This document shows positions 8,686 to 16,607 of a stretch of 64,000 bases of DNA, piece by piece. The DNA lies in assembly GCF_024722015.1 (NCBI RefSeq), contig NZ_JANQBD010000011.1, forward strand, positions 1-64,000, written 5' to 3'. The notes under the pieces are model-generated. The model saw only the letters and a list, made by a program, of their open reading frames with translations, was not told the origin of the DNA and made no database searches. A program made the translations under genes and the position numbers. Positions within the stretch are counted from its first letter, which is position 1. Each line of letters starts with the position of its first letter. This DNA is from Paenibacillus radicis (ex Xue et al. 2023) (GTDB lineage Bacteria > Bacillota > Bacilli > Paenibacillales > NBRC-103111).

Positions 8686-9062
8686 GACTAACTCCTCACA
8701 GCATGGCATGGCAGCCTAGCAAACCGCACGCAATTAGCAGGAAAATGTCATGTTATTTCCTCCCAAAAAAGCGTTCCAATCCCTATAACTGGAATTTCTC
8801 ATGCTAATTCTAAGGGTTTGGGTTGATCTCAGCCCTATCCCCTCTATTAGCAGGAGTTTTTCCAGTTAGATTGCTTTCAAACGATTTCCAGGCTGAATTA
8901 ACGGGAGGATTTCCATCTATCATCCGACAGCCCTCCGAAAATCCTAGTCTCCTTTAGAATGAAAGCAACTTCTGAACATCTGTTCTAGCGCGATCACTTA
9001 TGCAACATTAGAAAGGGTGCCCTACTTTAGCGCTACAAAGCAATTAAACTCCCTCTTATACG
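8686..9062. other. Intergenic stretch without recognisable gene
   Basis: About 380 bases without a supported ORF on either strand. I see no clear promoter, terminator or structured RNA in it. Confidence 0.5.
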
Positions 9063-9183
9063 TAAGAAAAGCTTCTATTCGAAGCCCTCTCGATGAAGAT
9101 ACATTCGTGTCTTAGCGGTTGCTTTTCTTGCAAAATTAGAAAGGTGAACCTCCGGTTCAAACTTAAACTTTCTAGTATCATAA
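9063..9183. repeat. 121-bp structured repeat, copy 1
   Basis: This matches 15946-16066 along 121 bases with no gap and about eight substitutions. It can fold on the plus strand into AAGAAAAGC (9064-9072) paired with GCTTTTCTT (9121-9129), enclosing an inner AAGATAC/GTGTCTT hairpin, then a second hairpin TAGAAAG..TGAACC-tcc-GGTTCA..CTTTCTA (about 9138-9174). It sits just beyond the terminator of the sialidase operon. Confidence 0.9.
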
Positions 9184-9218
9184 AAAAGGCAGTTGAATGA
9201 TACAAATCAACTGCCTTT
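9182..9218 (-). terminator. Terminator of the sialidase/aldolase/ABC operon
   Basis: On the minus strand GGCAGTTGA (9215-9207) pairs with TCAACTGCC (9196-9188) and is followed by six Us. It lies 14 bases past the stop of the sialidase-like gene. Confidence 0.9.
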
Positions 9219-9231
9219 CCTATTTGGGTGG

Positions 9232-10905
9232 TTAAGCCTGCTTTAAGCCAGATAATTCAGCTTCTGTAACCGTATAAGAGCGGACAAAAGGCTGGTCCTG
9301 TACCGGCTCTCCCTTTGTATAATCGATAATGACGATGGAGCCGTCCGGTTGCTGTACCCATTGCGGATATCCGTTATCTCCAGCTGAGAATCCGGATTTA
9401 TCGAGCAGGACAAGCCTGTCTCTGCGAAATTGATCAGGGTAGCCGACCGCTGCATTCCATTCCCAATCAATGGTATAGTCATCCGGATTAATAACCTTTA
9501 CAGATAACGACCGCCAGTGGCTGACAGAACGGTTCCGCTTAGCTTCATTCTGAATATACCGGTTGCCGAAGCTGACCGTTCGCGTGGCCAAGCCTACTGT
9601 ATTCGTGTGCAGCAGCAGTTCTCCGTCCACATAAATGAAGATCTCATGATGCTCCCGAATGATCTTGTATTGATGCCACTTGCGTGTGTCCAGCATAAAT
9701 CCTTGCTCTGGCCGCCCGGCCAACGACACACGGTCTGTCTCAAAGCGGATCCAGCAGCCGGCGCTAATGCAGCAGCCATACTCGTCTGCCTCCTCCAGTC
9801 TCATTTCCGTCTCTAGTTCTACACGTGATACATCATTTTGAGCCGGATATAATTGGAACCTCACAGCACGTTCAGGGCCTTCCTCCGTTCTTAGGGTCAT
9901 GATACCGTTGTCGATTTCACAATCAGCTTCATTCCATATGAAGGAGTTCGGCTGATAAGTAAACGGCTCCTCCGGATCGAACACAAACGCATAGGTGGCA
10001 TTGGTGCCCAACGCATTTCTGAAAACAGCCAGTGCCTTGCCCGACTGCAGCATACCAAGTGTAGGACGGTGACCGTGAAACGGCGCCAGTACCCCTTGAT
10101 CCCAAGTCAGGCCGTAATCATTGCTTCGGATCATACGGCTTGGCTGCCCATAACGGGTGCCATGGTCAGCGCAACGAGTTACAGCGAGCAAATGTCCGGG
10201 CTTGATTTCTGCAAAGCCGGCTTCCGCGTCCGAGTACAACGGATGGTCCGTCATAAATGATTTCCGTCCCCAGGTTTGTCCGCCGTCATCCGAAAACACA
10301 GCCGCCTGCTTATAATACACTTTAACTCCGGGGAACCAGTCGTATTTGGCCGGGTTGCCAAATTCATAATAGGTTGCCGGATTAAAGCGCAGTCTAGGCT
10401 CCATTTCACCGACTTCCGCTCTTGTATACATCAAGCTCCCGTTCGATAGCTCCTGAATATATTCCGGCTCACCCCCAACATCATCTATCCGGTGCGGACC
10501 ATCCCAGGTCAAACCTTCATCATAGCTCCAAAACAATTCATTCCACATCTGCTTATTGTAGACCCAGGTCGATAAATATTGGAATTCGGTTTGCGGTTTC
10601 TGCAGCCCGCGGTCACAAATAACAACCAACCTTCCGTCAGAAAGTGAATTAATTCTCGGTACTACGTACACACTCCCCTGTTCAAAAACATCGGTATACG
10701 ATATCGATTGATGGTTGATCCATGATTGCCCGCCGTCCAAGGATCGTGTAATCATGATATCCGTTTTCGTACGATGATGGCTGTCCGTACGCAAATAGCA
10801 TGCCACAAGCGCTCCCTTCGCCGCCTTGGCGATCCCGGGAAATGAAATGTACATATCCTTTTCTTGAGCTACCAAATGTTTATTGGAATCGGACACCTTT
10901 TTCAT
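9232..10905 (-). CDS. Sialidase-superfamily (Asp-box) protein, cytoplasmic
   Basis: A beta-propeller protein of the sialidase/neuraminidase superfamily. Four Asp-boxes (SxDxGxTW) are visible: SLDGGQSW, SYDEGLTW, SDDGGQTW and SNDYGLTW at about residues 55, 127, 205 and 261. A C-terminal concanavalin-like part (IFIYVDGELLLHT) comes after residue 330. There is no signal peptide, so it acts inside the cell on an imported small glycan. The start is ATG 10905, 11 bases after GGGAGG; the upstream GTG at 10917 overlaps that site. It is the last gene of the operon, directly after an aldolase of the N-acetylneuraminate lyase family. Sialic acid or another ulosonate is a natural guess, but catalytic residues were not mapped. 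Confidence 0.75.
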   Translation of the reverse strand: MKKVSDSNKHLVAQEKDMYISFPGIAKAAKGALVACYLRTDSHHRTKTDIMITRSLDGGQSWINHQSISYTDVFEQGSVYVVPRINSLSDGRLVVICDRGLQKPQTEFQYLSTWVYNKQMWNELFWSYDEGLTWDGPHRIDDVGGEPEYIQELSNGSLMYTRAEVGEMEPRLRFNPATYYEFGNPAKYDWFPGVKVYYKQAAVFSDDGGQTWGRKSFMTDHPLYSDAEAGFAEIKPGHLLAVTRCADHGTRYGQPSRMIRSNDYGLTWDQGVLAPFHGHRPTLGMLQSGKALAVFRNALGTNATYAFVFDPEEPFTYQPNSFIWNEADCEIDNGIMTLRTEEGPERAVRFQLYPAQNDVSRVELETEMRLEEADEYGCCISAGCWIRFETDRVSLAGRPEQGFMLDTRKWHQYKIIREHHEIFIYVDGELLLHTNTVGLATRTVSFGNRYIQNEAKRNRSVSHWRSLSVKVINPDDYTIDWEWNAAVGYPDQFRRDRLVLLDKSGFSAGDNGYPQWVQQPDGSIVIIDYTKGEPVQDQPFVRSYTVTEAELSGLKQA

Positions 10906-10909
10906 AGGG

Positions 10910-11809
10910 TCACACACCTCCCTTTACATTACCGCCTAATAAGATTTGTGAAAGCTTATTCATTCCGTCAGTCGTAAGCGGCTGCAGCGGAAAATGCGGC
11001 ACTCCCTCGCCGAAGCCCAGATATTGCGCCATTCCCTTCAGAACCGGAAGTGAATACCCTTCAATCGAGAATGCTTCCTCCAGCCGGACGATAAAATCTT
11101 GTATTTCATAGGCTTTCTCCAATTCTCCCTGTCGAACAGCTTGAAATAACGAAACCATCTGATCAGGGATTACATTGCCGACCCCCGGAATCAATCCGGC
11201 CGCACCCATTTGCAAGCTGATTACACTTAACACCTGCACCCCCTGCAGCACCGAAAAATGCGGCAAATCACGGGTAAGACGAATCGCCTGCTGAAAATGA
11301 GGCATGTTACCGGAGCTGTCCTTGTAGGCTACGACATCTGGGAAACGGGCGATCTCGTTAACCGTCGCCGGTTCAATCGGGTTGCCGGTATACACCGGAA
11401 CATTATAAATAATGAGCGGCAATGAAGTCGCTTCGCGAATTGCGGCGTAATGCTTGACAATCTCTTTCTGCTTAACACGGAAATAGTAAGGGGTCACAGC
11501 AACTACCGCATCCGCCTGCAGCTCCTCCGCCTCGCGCACAAGTTCCAGCACTCTCGCTGTGCTGGTTTCCATAACGCCAACCAACAGCGGAATTCTTCCT
11601 GCACACTCCGATTTCAGCGCCTGCAGCGCCTTCAAGCGCTGCTCACGGGTCAGCATTGGCGATTCAGCTGCCGTTCCCATTGCAAAAATACCGTTTACCC
11701 CAGAGCCGATCATATAGTTTGCCAAACCCCGCAAAGCAGCCGTATCGACATCCAGCTCCTTTGTAAACGGTGTAAGAATTGGCGGAATAATACCTTGTAA
11801 TTTATTCAT
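10910..11809 (-). CDS. DHDPS/N-acetylneuraminate lyase family aldolase
   Basis: A 299-residue class I aldolase of the DapA/NanA family, a TIM barrel that forms a Schiff base with 2-oxo acids. Visible are IPPILTPFT at the N terminus, GTAAESPMLTREQR (the family has GTTGE at this point, here A replaces the second T), the catalytic tyrosine in IIYNVP and the Schiff-base lysine in VAYKDSSG. It is translated with the sialidase-like gene in one operon with sugar-uptake genes, which argues for cleavage of a sugar acid such as a sialic acid or a 2-keto-3-deoxy acid rather than for lysine biosynthesis. Confidence 0.8.
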   Translation of the reverse strand: MNKLQGIIPPILTPFTKELDVDTAALRGLANYMIGSGVNGIFAMGTAAESPMLTREQRLKALQALKSECAGRIPLLVGVMETSTARVLELVREAEELQADAVVAVTPYYFRVKQKEIVKHYAAIREATSLPLIIYNVPVYTGNPIEPATVNEIARFPDVVAYKDSSGNMPHFQQAIRLTRDLPHFSVLQGVQVLSVISLQMGAAGLIPGVGNVIPDQMVSLFQAVRQGELEKAYEIQDFIVRLEEAFSIEGYSLPVLKGMAQYLGFGEGVPHFPLQPLTTDGMNKLSQILLGGNVKGGV

Positions 11810-11921
11810 ATTAACTTACCTCCCTTTGTGTATGGTCAGACTTTTGTTGCAAGACAAAACAAGGGCGAATCCAATCCGCCCCGTTATAAGACTCTTGCCA
11901 TTGGCCCCTTCATTTCCATGG

Positions 11922-13526
11922 TCATTTGGCATTCTTTTTCTTCTGATAATAGTCATTCATCAATTGATCGTCTTTATCCCCGCCAAGACGTTTCCATTCC
12001 TTCTTTAAATCTTCTGCTGCCATTTGTGGCGTATAAGCCGCTCCGGAAACTACAGCTTTAGCAATTGCCGGATCAACCAGAGCGTTAAAAGCGGTCATCG
12101 TTTGATTAAATTCCTGAGTGGACGGCAGCACTGCGAAATCTCTGCGGAACGGTACGGACAGGATGACTTTGCCAGCTTGGGCCCTTAATTCATCGATTTC
12201 CCGGAAGATCGGATCCGGATTCGGATTTTTCAAAAGATCCTCGTAAGAGCCCTTGTCGTTGTAAAGCAAATTATACGTAGCCGCATAATTAAGCTCCTTG
12301 GCATTCTTTTGCGGATCGACAGGCGCAGGAACCCCGTTGGATATTTTGTAATGCACATTCTCCAATCCATTTGCCAATGTAAACCCGCCTTTGTCGATCA
12401 TGAAATCGAGGACCTGTACGGCCGCTTTCGGATTTTTCATCTGTTTATTGAAGCCGACCATATTGCCTGCTAAACCTACTCCTTGGTTATAACCGTTCTT
12501 TCCGTATTTGGTGGATACAGGAGCGATTGGAGCCAGCTTCGCCGTTGGAGCATTTTTTTTCAAGTCCTTATACGAGTTGTAAATATCGCCGGTCGTACCG
12601 AGGAAAATCCCCGACTTCCCTGTTACCCATAGCTGTTTTTGGCGTTCAAAATTTTTGTCCGTTAAATATTCCTTATCAATGAGACCTTCCTCGTACATTC
12701 TCTTATTAAATGCAATCGAATCTGCAAACCGCTCTGTCAAAGCGCCATAGGTAGGCTTGCCGTTTTCCACATGCCATTTATCCGCCATCGTATCGAAAAT
12801 GCCTTGAATCGGACTGCCTAATCCGAGAGGAATATTGAATGAAAAGGGTACTGTATCCGCTTTTCCGTTACCGTCTGGATCTCTTTCTTTAAAGGCTTTG
12901 GCAACCTCCAGCAGTTCGTCTGCGGTTGTCGGCATTTTGAGTCCCAGCTTATCCAGCCAATCCTGCCTGATGAAGCCTGCATGAACAATCGTGCCGCTCG
13001 TGCCTGCACGCATAACCCCGGCTAAATACATTTTGCCATCGTCGAATGTGACCCATTCCTTCAGCTCCGGATGCTCAGCCAAATACTTTTTATAGGAGGT
13101 GCTGTACTTGTCAATGTAAGAGTCTATAGGCTGAAGGGCACCGTTATCAACTAATGTCGATAGAAACGGCCGATTGGCTTCAACGAACAGATCGGGACCT
13201 TCTCCTGCTGCAACAAGCGTGTTCAGCTTCTGAATAAGCGGACCTAAGGTAGGAGGAGTAGCAATCCACTTCACTTGAACGCCTGAGTTTTCATTAATCC
13301 ATTTCGTCCAGCGGTTCTCCTCGATATTGCCTTCCTCGCTTGCGATGTTCCCATTATCTCTGGCATTGACGGAGACGATTTTGGGCAATTTATCATACGG
13401 ATCGGACGAGCCCTCCGCGCTTGGAGCAGGGTTACTCTTCGTGCAGCCGGCGAGCAATAGGGCAGCAGCCAGACCACCGGATAATGTTAATCGAATCGTT
13501 CTACGACCCAAAGCCTTTTTATTCAT
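11922..13526 (-). CDS. Extracellular sugar-binding lipoprotein (LipO/YtcQ-like)
   Basis: A 534-residue solute-binding lipoprotein of ABC family CUT1-like systems common in Paenibacillus. A signal peptide ends in the lipobox LLAGC (about residue 28), followed by a Ser/Pro-rich linker. Motifs include GPDLFVEANRPFL, AGVMRAGTSG and WLDKLGLKMPTTADELLEVA, standard for the LplA/YtcQ group. GGGAGG precedes the ATG by about nine bases. It is followed at 112 bases by the aldolase and preceded by two permeases. These systems usually borrow a shared ATPase (MsmX type); none is encoded nearby. Confidence 0.88.
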   Translation of the reverse strand: MNKKALGRRTIRLTLSGGLAAALLLAGCTKSNPAPSAEGSSDPYDKLPKIVSVNARDNGNIASEEGNIEENRWTKWINENSGVQVKWIATPPTLGPLIQKLNTLVAAGEGPDLFVEANRPFLSTLVDNGALQPIDSYIDKYSTSYKKYLAEHPELKEWVTFDDGKMYLAGVMRAGTSGTIVHAGFIRQDWLDKLGLKMPTTADELLEVAKAFKERDPDGNGKADTVPFSFNIPLGLGSPIQGIFDTMADKWHVENGKPTYGALTERFADSIAFNKRMYEEGLIDKEYLTDKNFERQKQLWVTGKSGIFLGTTGDIYNSYKDLKKNAPTAKLAPIAPVSTKYGKNGYNQGVGLAGNMVGFNKQMKNPKAAVQVLDFMIDKGGFTLANGLENVHYKISNGVPAPVDPQKNAKELNYAATYNLLYNDKGSYEDLLKNPNPDPIFREIDELRAQAGKVILSVPFRRDFAVLPSTQEFNQTMTAFNALVDPAIAKAVVSGAAYTPQMAAEDLKKEWKRLGGDKDDQLMNDYYQKKKNAK

Positions 13527-13562
13527 TGACTTATCCTCCCAGGAACATCATCTAAATTTTCG

Positions 13563-14444
13563 CTATCCTTTGACTGAACCGATAAGAACACCTTTTACAA
13601 AATGCTTTTGTAAAAACGGGTAAAAACAAAGGATTGGCAGCAAAGCGATAAAGATAGCCGCGGCCTTTAAGCCTTCCGGCGTTGGAATATCATTCACACT
13701 TACGATGGCCGTATCCAAATTTTGCAGCTTATCATTCATGCCTTGCAGCATTTGATACAGCTTCAGCATCATCGTTGCTTTCTTGGCGCTCGAAATATAG
13801 ATCAATACATTAAAATACGAGTTCCACCAGTAAACTGCATAAAATAAAGATAAGGCGGCCAGCATCGGCTTAGAAAGCGGTAATATAATCTTGAACAACA
13901 CTGTCCAATCCCCGGCCCCATCAATAGCAGCGGATTCTTCGATCTCAGAGGGCAGTCCCTCGAAATATGTTTTCATCACAAACATATTATAGGTGCTTAT
14001 TAAAGCAGGAAGCCATAGTGCCCAATAAGTGTTCATCAAGCCAAGCGTTTTAATCAGAATGAAATGAGGAATTAAGCCTCCGGTGAACAGCATCGTAAAC
14101 GTTATGACCATAAGCAGCGAATTCCGACCTATAAGTCTCGGCTTGGAAAGCGGATAAGCAGCAAGTACCGTTGCGATAATATTGAACGCCGTGCCGACTA
14201 CTGTCACGATTACCGTATTGAAGAGAGCGGTGAAGATGGCCCCATCCTTCAATAAAATGCTATAGTTCAATAACGTAAATTCCACCGGCCACAGGTATAC
14301 CTCGCCCGAGCTTATCGCCCTGCTGCTGCTGAAGGACGCGGCAATAACCTGGATTAACGGATATAGTGCACAAAATCCGCACACCGCAAGTAGGGCATAC
14401 ATGAAGCTGTAGCCAAATCTTCCTGCCAATGTAGTTTTATTCAT
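13563..14444 (-). CDS. Sugar ABC transporter permease, LplC/YtcP-type
   Basis: A 293-residue permease of the binding-protein-dependent transport family with six helices. The EAA loop reads EIEESAAIDGAGDWTVLFKI, followed by ILPLSKPMLAAL, and contacts the ATPase. The C terminus (QKHFVKGVLIGSVKG) is typical of LplC. The start ATG follows a strong GGGGAGGG site, ten bases after the stop of the LplB-type gene, so the two permeases are translated as a pair. Confidence 0.9.
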   Translation of the reverse strand: MNKTTLAGRFGYSFMYALLAVCGFCALYPLIQVIAASFSSSRAISSGEVYLWPVEFTLLNYSILLKDGAIFTALFNTVIVTVVGTAFNIIATVLAAYPLSKPRLIGRNSLLMVITFTMLFTGGLIPHFILIKTLGLMNTYWALWLPALISTYNMFVMKTYFEGLPSEIEESAAIDGAGDWTVLFKIILPLSKPMLAALSLFYAVYWWNSYFNVLIYISSAKKATMMLKLYQMLQGMNDKLQNLDTAIVSVNDIPTPEGLKAAAIFIALLPILCFYPFLQKHFVKGVLIGSVKG

Positions 14445-14454
14445 ACCCTCCCCC

Positions 14455-15432
14455 CTACCATAGTCCTTTTTCTCCTAGTAATTTCACAATTTTGTTCACG
14501 CTGATGACGAGAATTAATGCGATGAGCGATTGGAACAACCCGAGCGCTGTCGTGTAGCTGTATTGTGCTGACAAAAGCCCTATCCGGTACACATAAGTAC
14601 TAATGACATCGGAGATGCCCAAAACCATATCGTTTTGCAGCACAAAAATTTGCTCGAAGCCAATATCCATCATATGCCCAACCTTCAAAATCAACAGTAT
14701 AGCAACCGTACTGCGTATGCCCGGCAATGTAATATGCCATATTTGACGCAGCTTGCCCGCACCATCCATCTTGGCCGCTTCATACAGCTGAGGGTCCACA
14801 TTAGCCATTGCCGCTAAATATAAAATCGTCCCCCAACCCGCCTCCCGCCAAATTCCGGAGAGTACGAACGTAATCGGCCACCAAAAGGTATCACCAAGAA
14901 AATAAATCGGGTCAAGCCCCAACCCCTTCGTCAAAATACTGTTGATCACACCTCTTGCAGGCGATAATATCGTAATGAGGATTCCCCCAAGAACGACCCA
15001 CGATATAAAATGCGGAAGATACAGAAAATTTTGCACAATCCGCTTGTACCACTCCACCCGGACTTCATTCAACAGCAGCGCCAGAATAATAGGAGCCGGA
15101 AAGCCGAATAAGAGGCTGTACACGTTCAGCAGCAATGTATTTTTCAATACCATATAAAATTCTTTGCTGGCGAACAGACTTTCAAAATGTTTAAGACCTA
15201 CCCAATCGCTTCCCCATATGCCGTCTGCAAACCGGTAATTTTTGAATGCAATGATCTCTCCTCCGAGCGGGGCCAATTTGAACAAGAGATAGAAACCGAT
15301 CACCGGCAGCAGCATTAGATATAAGTTGCGGTCCCGAACGAGCCGTTTTCTGATCCCGGCCCACGCGTTCTTAGGCGGCTTGGGGACAAGCACGGATTGT
15401 GTAATTATTGTGTCGGATTCGTTTTGCTGCAA
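14455..15432 (-). CDS. Sugar ABC transporter permease, LplB/YtcP-partner type
   Basis: A 325-residue permease, the first gene of the operon. It has the long N-terminal tail of the LplB group, then YLMLLPVIGFYLLFKLAP as first helix and an EAA loop (QLYEAAKMDGAGKLRQIWHI). The start is TTG with a perfect AAGGAGGTGA site. Upstream (15491-15557) lie four direct repeats resembling AraC-type binding sites. Confidence 0.9.
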   Translation of the reverse strand: MQQNESDTIITQSVLVPKPPKNAWAGIRKRLVRDRNLYLMLLPVIGFYLLFKLAPLGGEIIAFKNYRFADGIWGSDWVGLKHFESLFASKEFYMVLKNTLLLNVYSLLFGFPAPIILALLLNEVRVEWYKRIVQNFLYLPHFISWVVLGGILITILSPARGVINSILTKGLGLDPIYFLGDTFWWPITFVLSGIWREAGWGTILYLAAMANVDPQLYEAAKMDGAGKLRQIWHITLPGIRSTVAILLILKVGHMMDIGFEQIFVLQNDMVLGISDVISTYVYRIGLLSAQYSYTTALGLFQSLIALILVISVNKIVKLLGEKGLW

Positions 15433-15490
15433 GTTTGCTCACCTCCTTTGCCCTTATCGTATGTGCTGCAGCTGCATTTTGAAAAGAAAC

Positions 15491-15557
15491 ACCTTTTGAT
15501 GTAGCCCGCTCTTTTTGACAAATGGCTGATCGCATCTTTTGACCCGCACTTTTTGAC
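15491..15557 (-). promoter_or_regulatory. Four direct TTTTGA-type repeats, probable AraC-regulator sites
   Basis: Plus-strand copies: ACCTTTTGATG (15491), CGCTCTTTTTGAC (15507), CGCATCTTTTGACC (15531) and CGCACTTTTTGAC (15545). They lie 60-125 bases upstream of the first permease start. The same core TTTTTGATA occurs twice, 19 bases apart, in front of the AraC-type regulator gene (18970 and 18989). This is consistent with one regulator acting on both. Confidence 0.55.
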
Positions 15558-15690
15558 ATATAGCAAAGCTTCCACTCAACTGAAGTTTTCCGGGTACAAC
15601 TCTCCCTCGCACGTATCTCATCTAAACCGCGTTGGCCTTCCGGCTTTCCCGAATTGCTGCAGGTTAAATCCAGGTCCGTACAGCTCTTCG

Positions 15691-15880
15691 AATAGCGAAA
15701 AGGAACGTCAGTTCGTTATTTCATGTTTCAACAGCCATTCACACGACGAAAGGGAACGTTGATGCGCTATTGGCCGAATTTCGGTGCCATAACCCCGGTT
15801 TTCTGCCAAATAGCGCACCTACGTTCCCCGAGTGCCTCTTTTTCCCCGCTTTCAAGACAAATAGAGCATCTATGTTCCGC
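15691..15880. repeat. Short GGAACGT..CGCTATTTG repeats in direct and inverted copies
   Basis: Four related 20-mers occur in under 200 bases: AGGAACGTCAGTTCGTTATT (15701), GGGAACGTTGATGCGCTATT (15752), AAATAGCGCACCTACGTTCC (15808) and AAATAGAGCATCTATGTTCC (15859). The last two are reverse complements of the first two, so the array can fold into large hairpins. No ORF is supported here. Confidence 0.75.
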
Positions 15881-15945
15881 CTCTTCCTGTTTGCGTCGCT
15901 CATTATCCGCTCCTGTGAACGCAAAACTTTGTAATACTTAAAAAA

Positions 15946-16066
15946 TAAGAAAAGCTTCTATTCGAAGCCCATTCGATGAAGATACATTCGTGTCTTAGCG
16001 GTGGCTTTTCTTGCAATATTAGAAAGGTGAACCTCCGGTTCGAACTTATACTTTCTAATATTATAA
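15946..16066. repeat. 121-bp structured repeat, copy 2
   Basis: Direct copy of 9063-9183 in the same orientation, about 93 percent identical by eye, with both hairpins preserved (changes in the stems are few). The two copies bracket the sialidase/aldolase/ABC operon. Confidence 0.9.
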
Positions 16067-16067
16067 G

Positions 16068-16086
16068 AAAAACGCCTTGCGGCGTC
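16068..16086 (-). terminator. Small terminator-like hairpin
   Basis: On the minus strand GACGCC-gcaa-GGCGT is followed by five Us. No gene ends right upstream of it (the AraC-type gene already has a terminator at 16557), so its role is unclear. Confidence 0.4.
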
Positions 16087-16371
16087 CTTGGTGTACAATC
16101 TACGTTTGTGCGTTGGGAGGGAATCGGGTATGGGATTCCGGCCGCTGTTGAAGTCGTGTTCCTGCTTTGCGCCGCTTCCTTACTTCCCTAAGCCGGTCTT
16201 CGAGCCGTTATTGATAGCCATGAATCTCCCCTGCAGGTGTTCCATGTACAGTTAGCATCGCTATACTTTTAGCGAAGATATCCCCTGCATCTAAACAATA
16301 CGCCAGTACTGCATCCATGGAAGTTGAGGGCAATACGGAAGTAATTGTTCCTTTATCGCCTGAAAAGTCCA

Positions 16372-16520
16372 AAAAACAGAGTGATAAAGGAACAGCCCGT
16401 TCCGTTATCACTCTGTTTTTGTGCATAAAGGCTCCATTCGGCCAACATAACTTAATTTCCGCTTCCGCTATCACCCCAAATTGGAGGCGGCAGACGGAAT
16501 AACGGAACTCTCCGTTCCGC
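16372..16520. repeat. Palindromic intergenic repeats, copy 2
   Basis: Inverted 22-base arms at 16372-16393 and 16399-16420 pair with a single mismatch (core AGAGTGATAACGGAAC). Further right come TTCCGCTATC, AAATTGGAGGCGGCAGA and an ACGGAACT-ctccgt hairpin near 16502. The order of motifs matches 263-410. The gap 15558-16556 holds only these repeats and the two described above. Confidence 0.8.
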
Positions 16521-16556
16521 ACAAAATCTTCCAGGGCTAATCGCCGCTATTCATAT

Positions 16557-16587
16557 AAAAATCCCCCTACCGAAGTAAAGGGATTTC
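16557..16587 (-). terminator. Terminator of the AraC-type regulator gene
   Basis: Minus strand: AAATCCCT pairs with AGGGGGATTT across a short loop and runs into Us. It lies about 20 bases beyond the stop of the regulator. Confidence 0.8.
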
Positions 16588-16607
16588 CAATGTCCTATGT
16601 CCGAAGC

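Noticed and set aside
9232..11809. Reading the cluster as a canonical nan (sialic acid) operon
   Set aside because: nanE, nanK and nagA/B are absent and the aldolase motif differs, so sialic acid is only one candidate.
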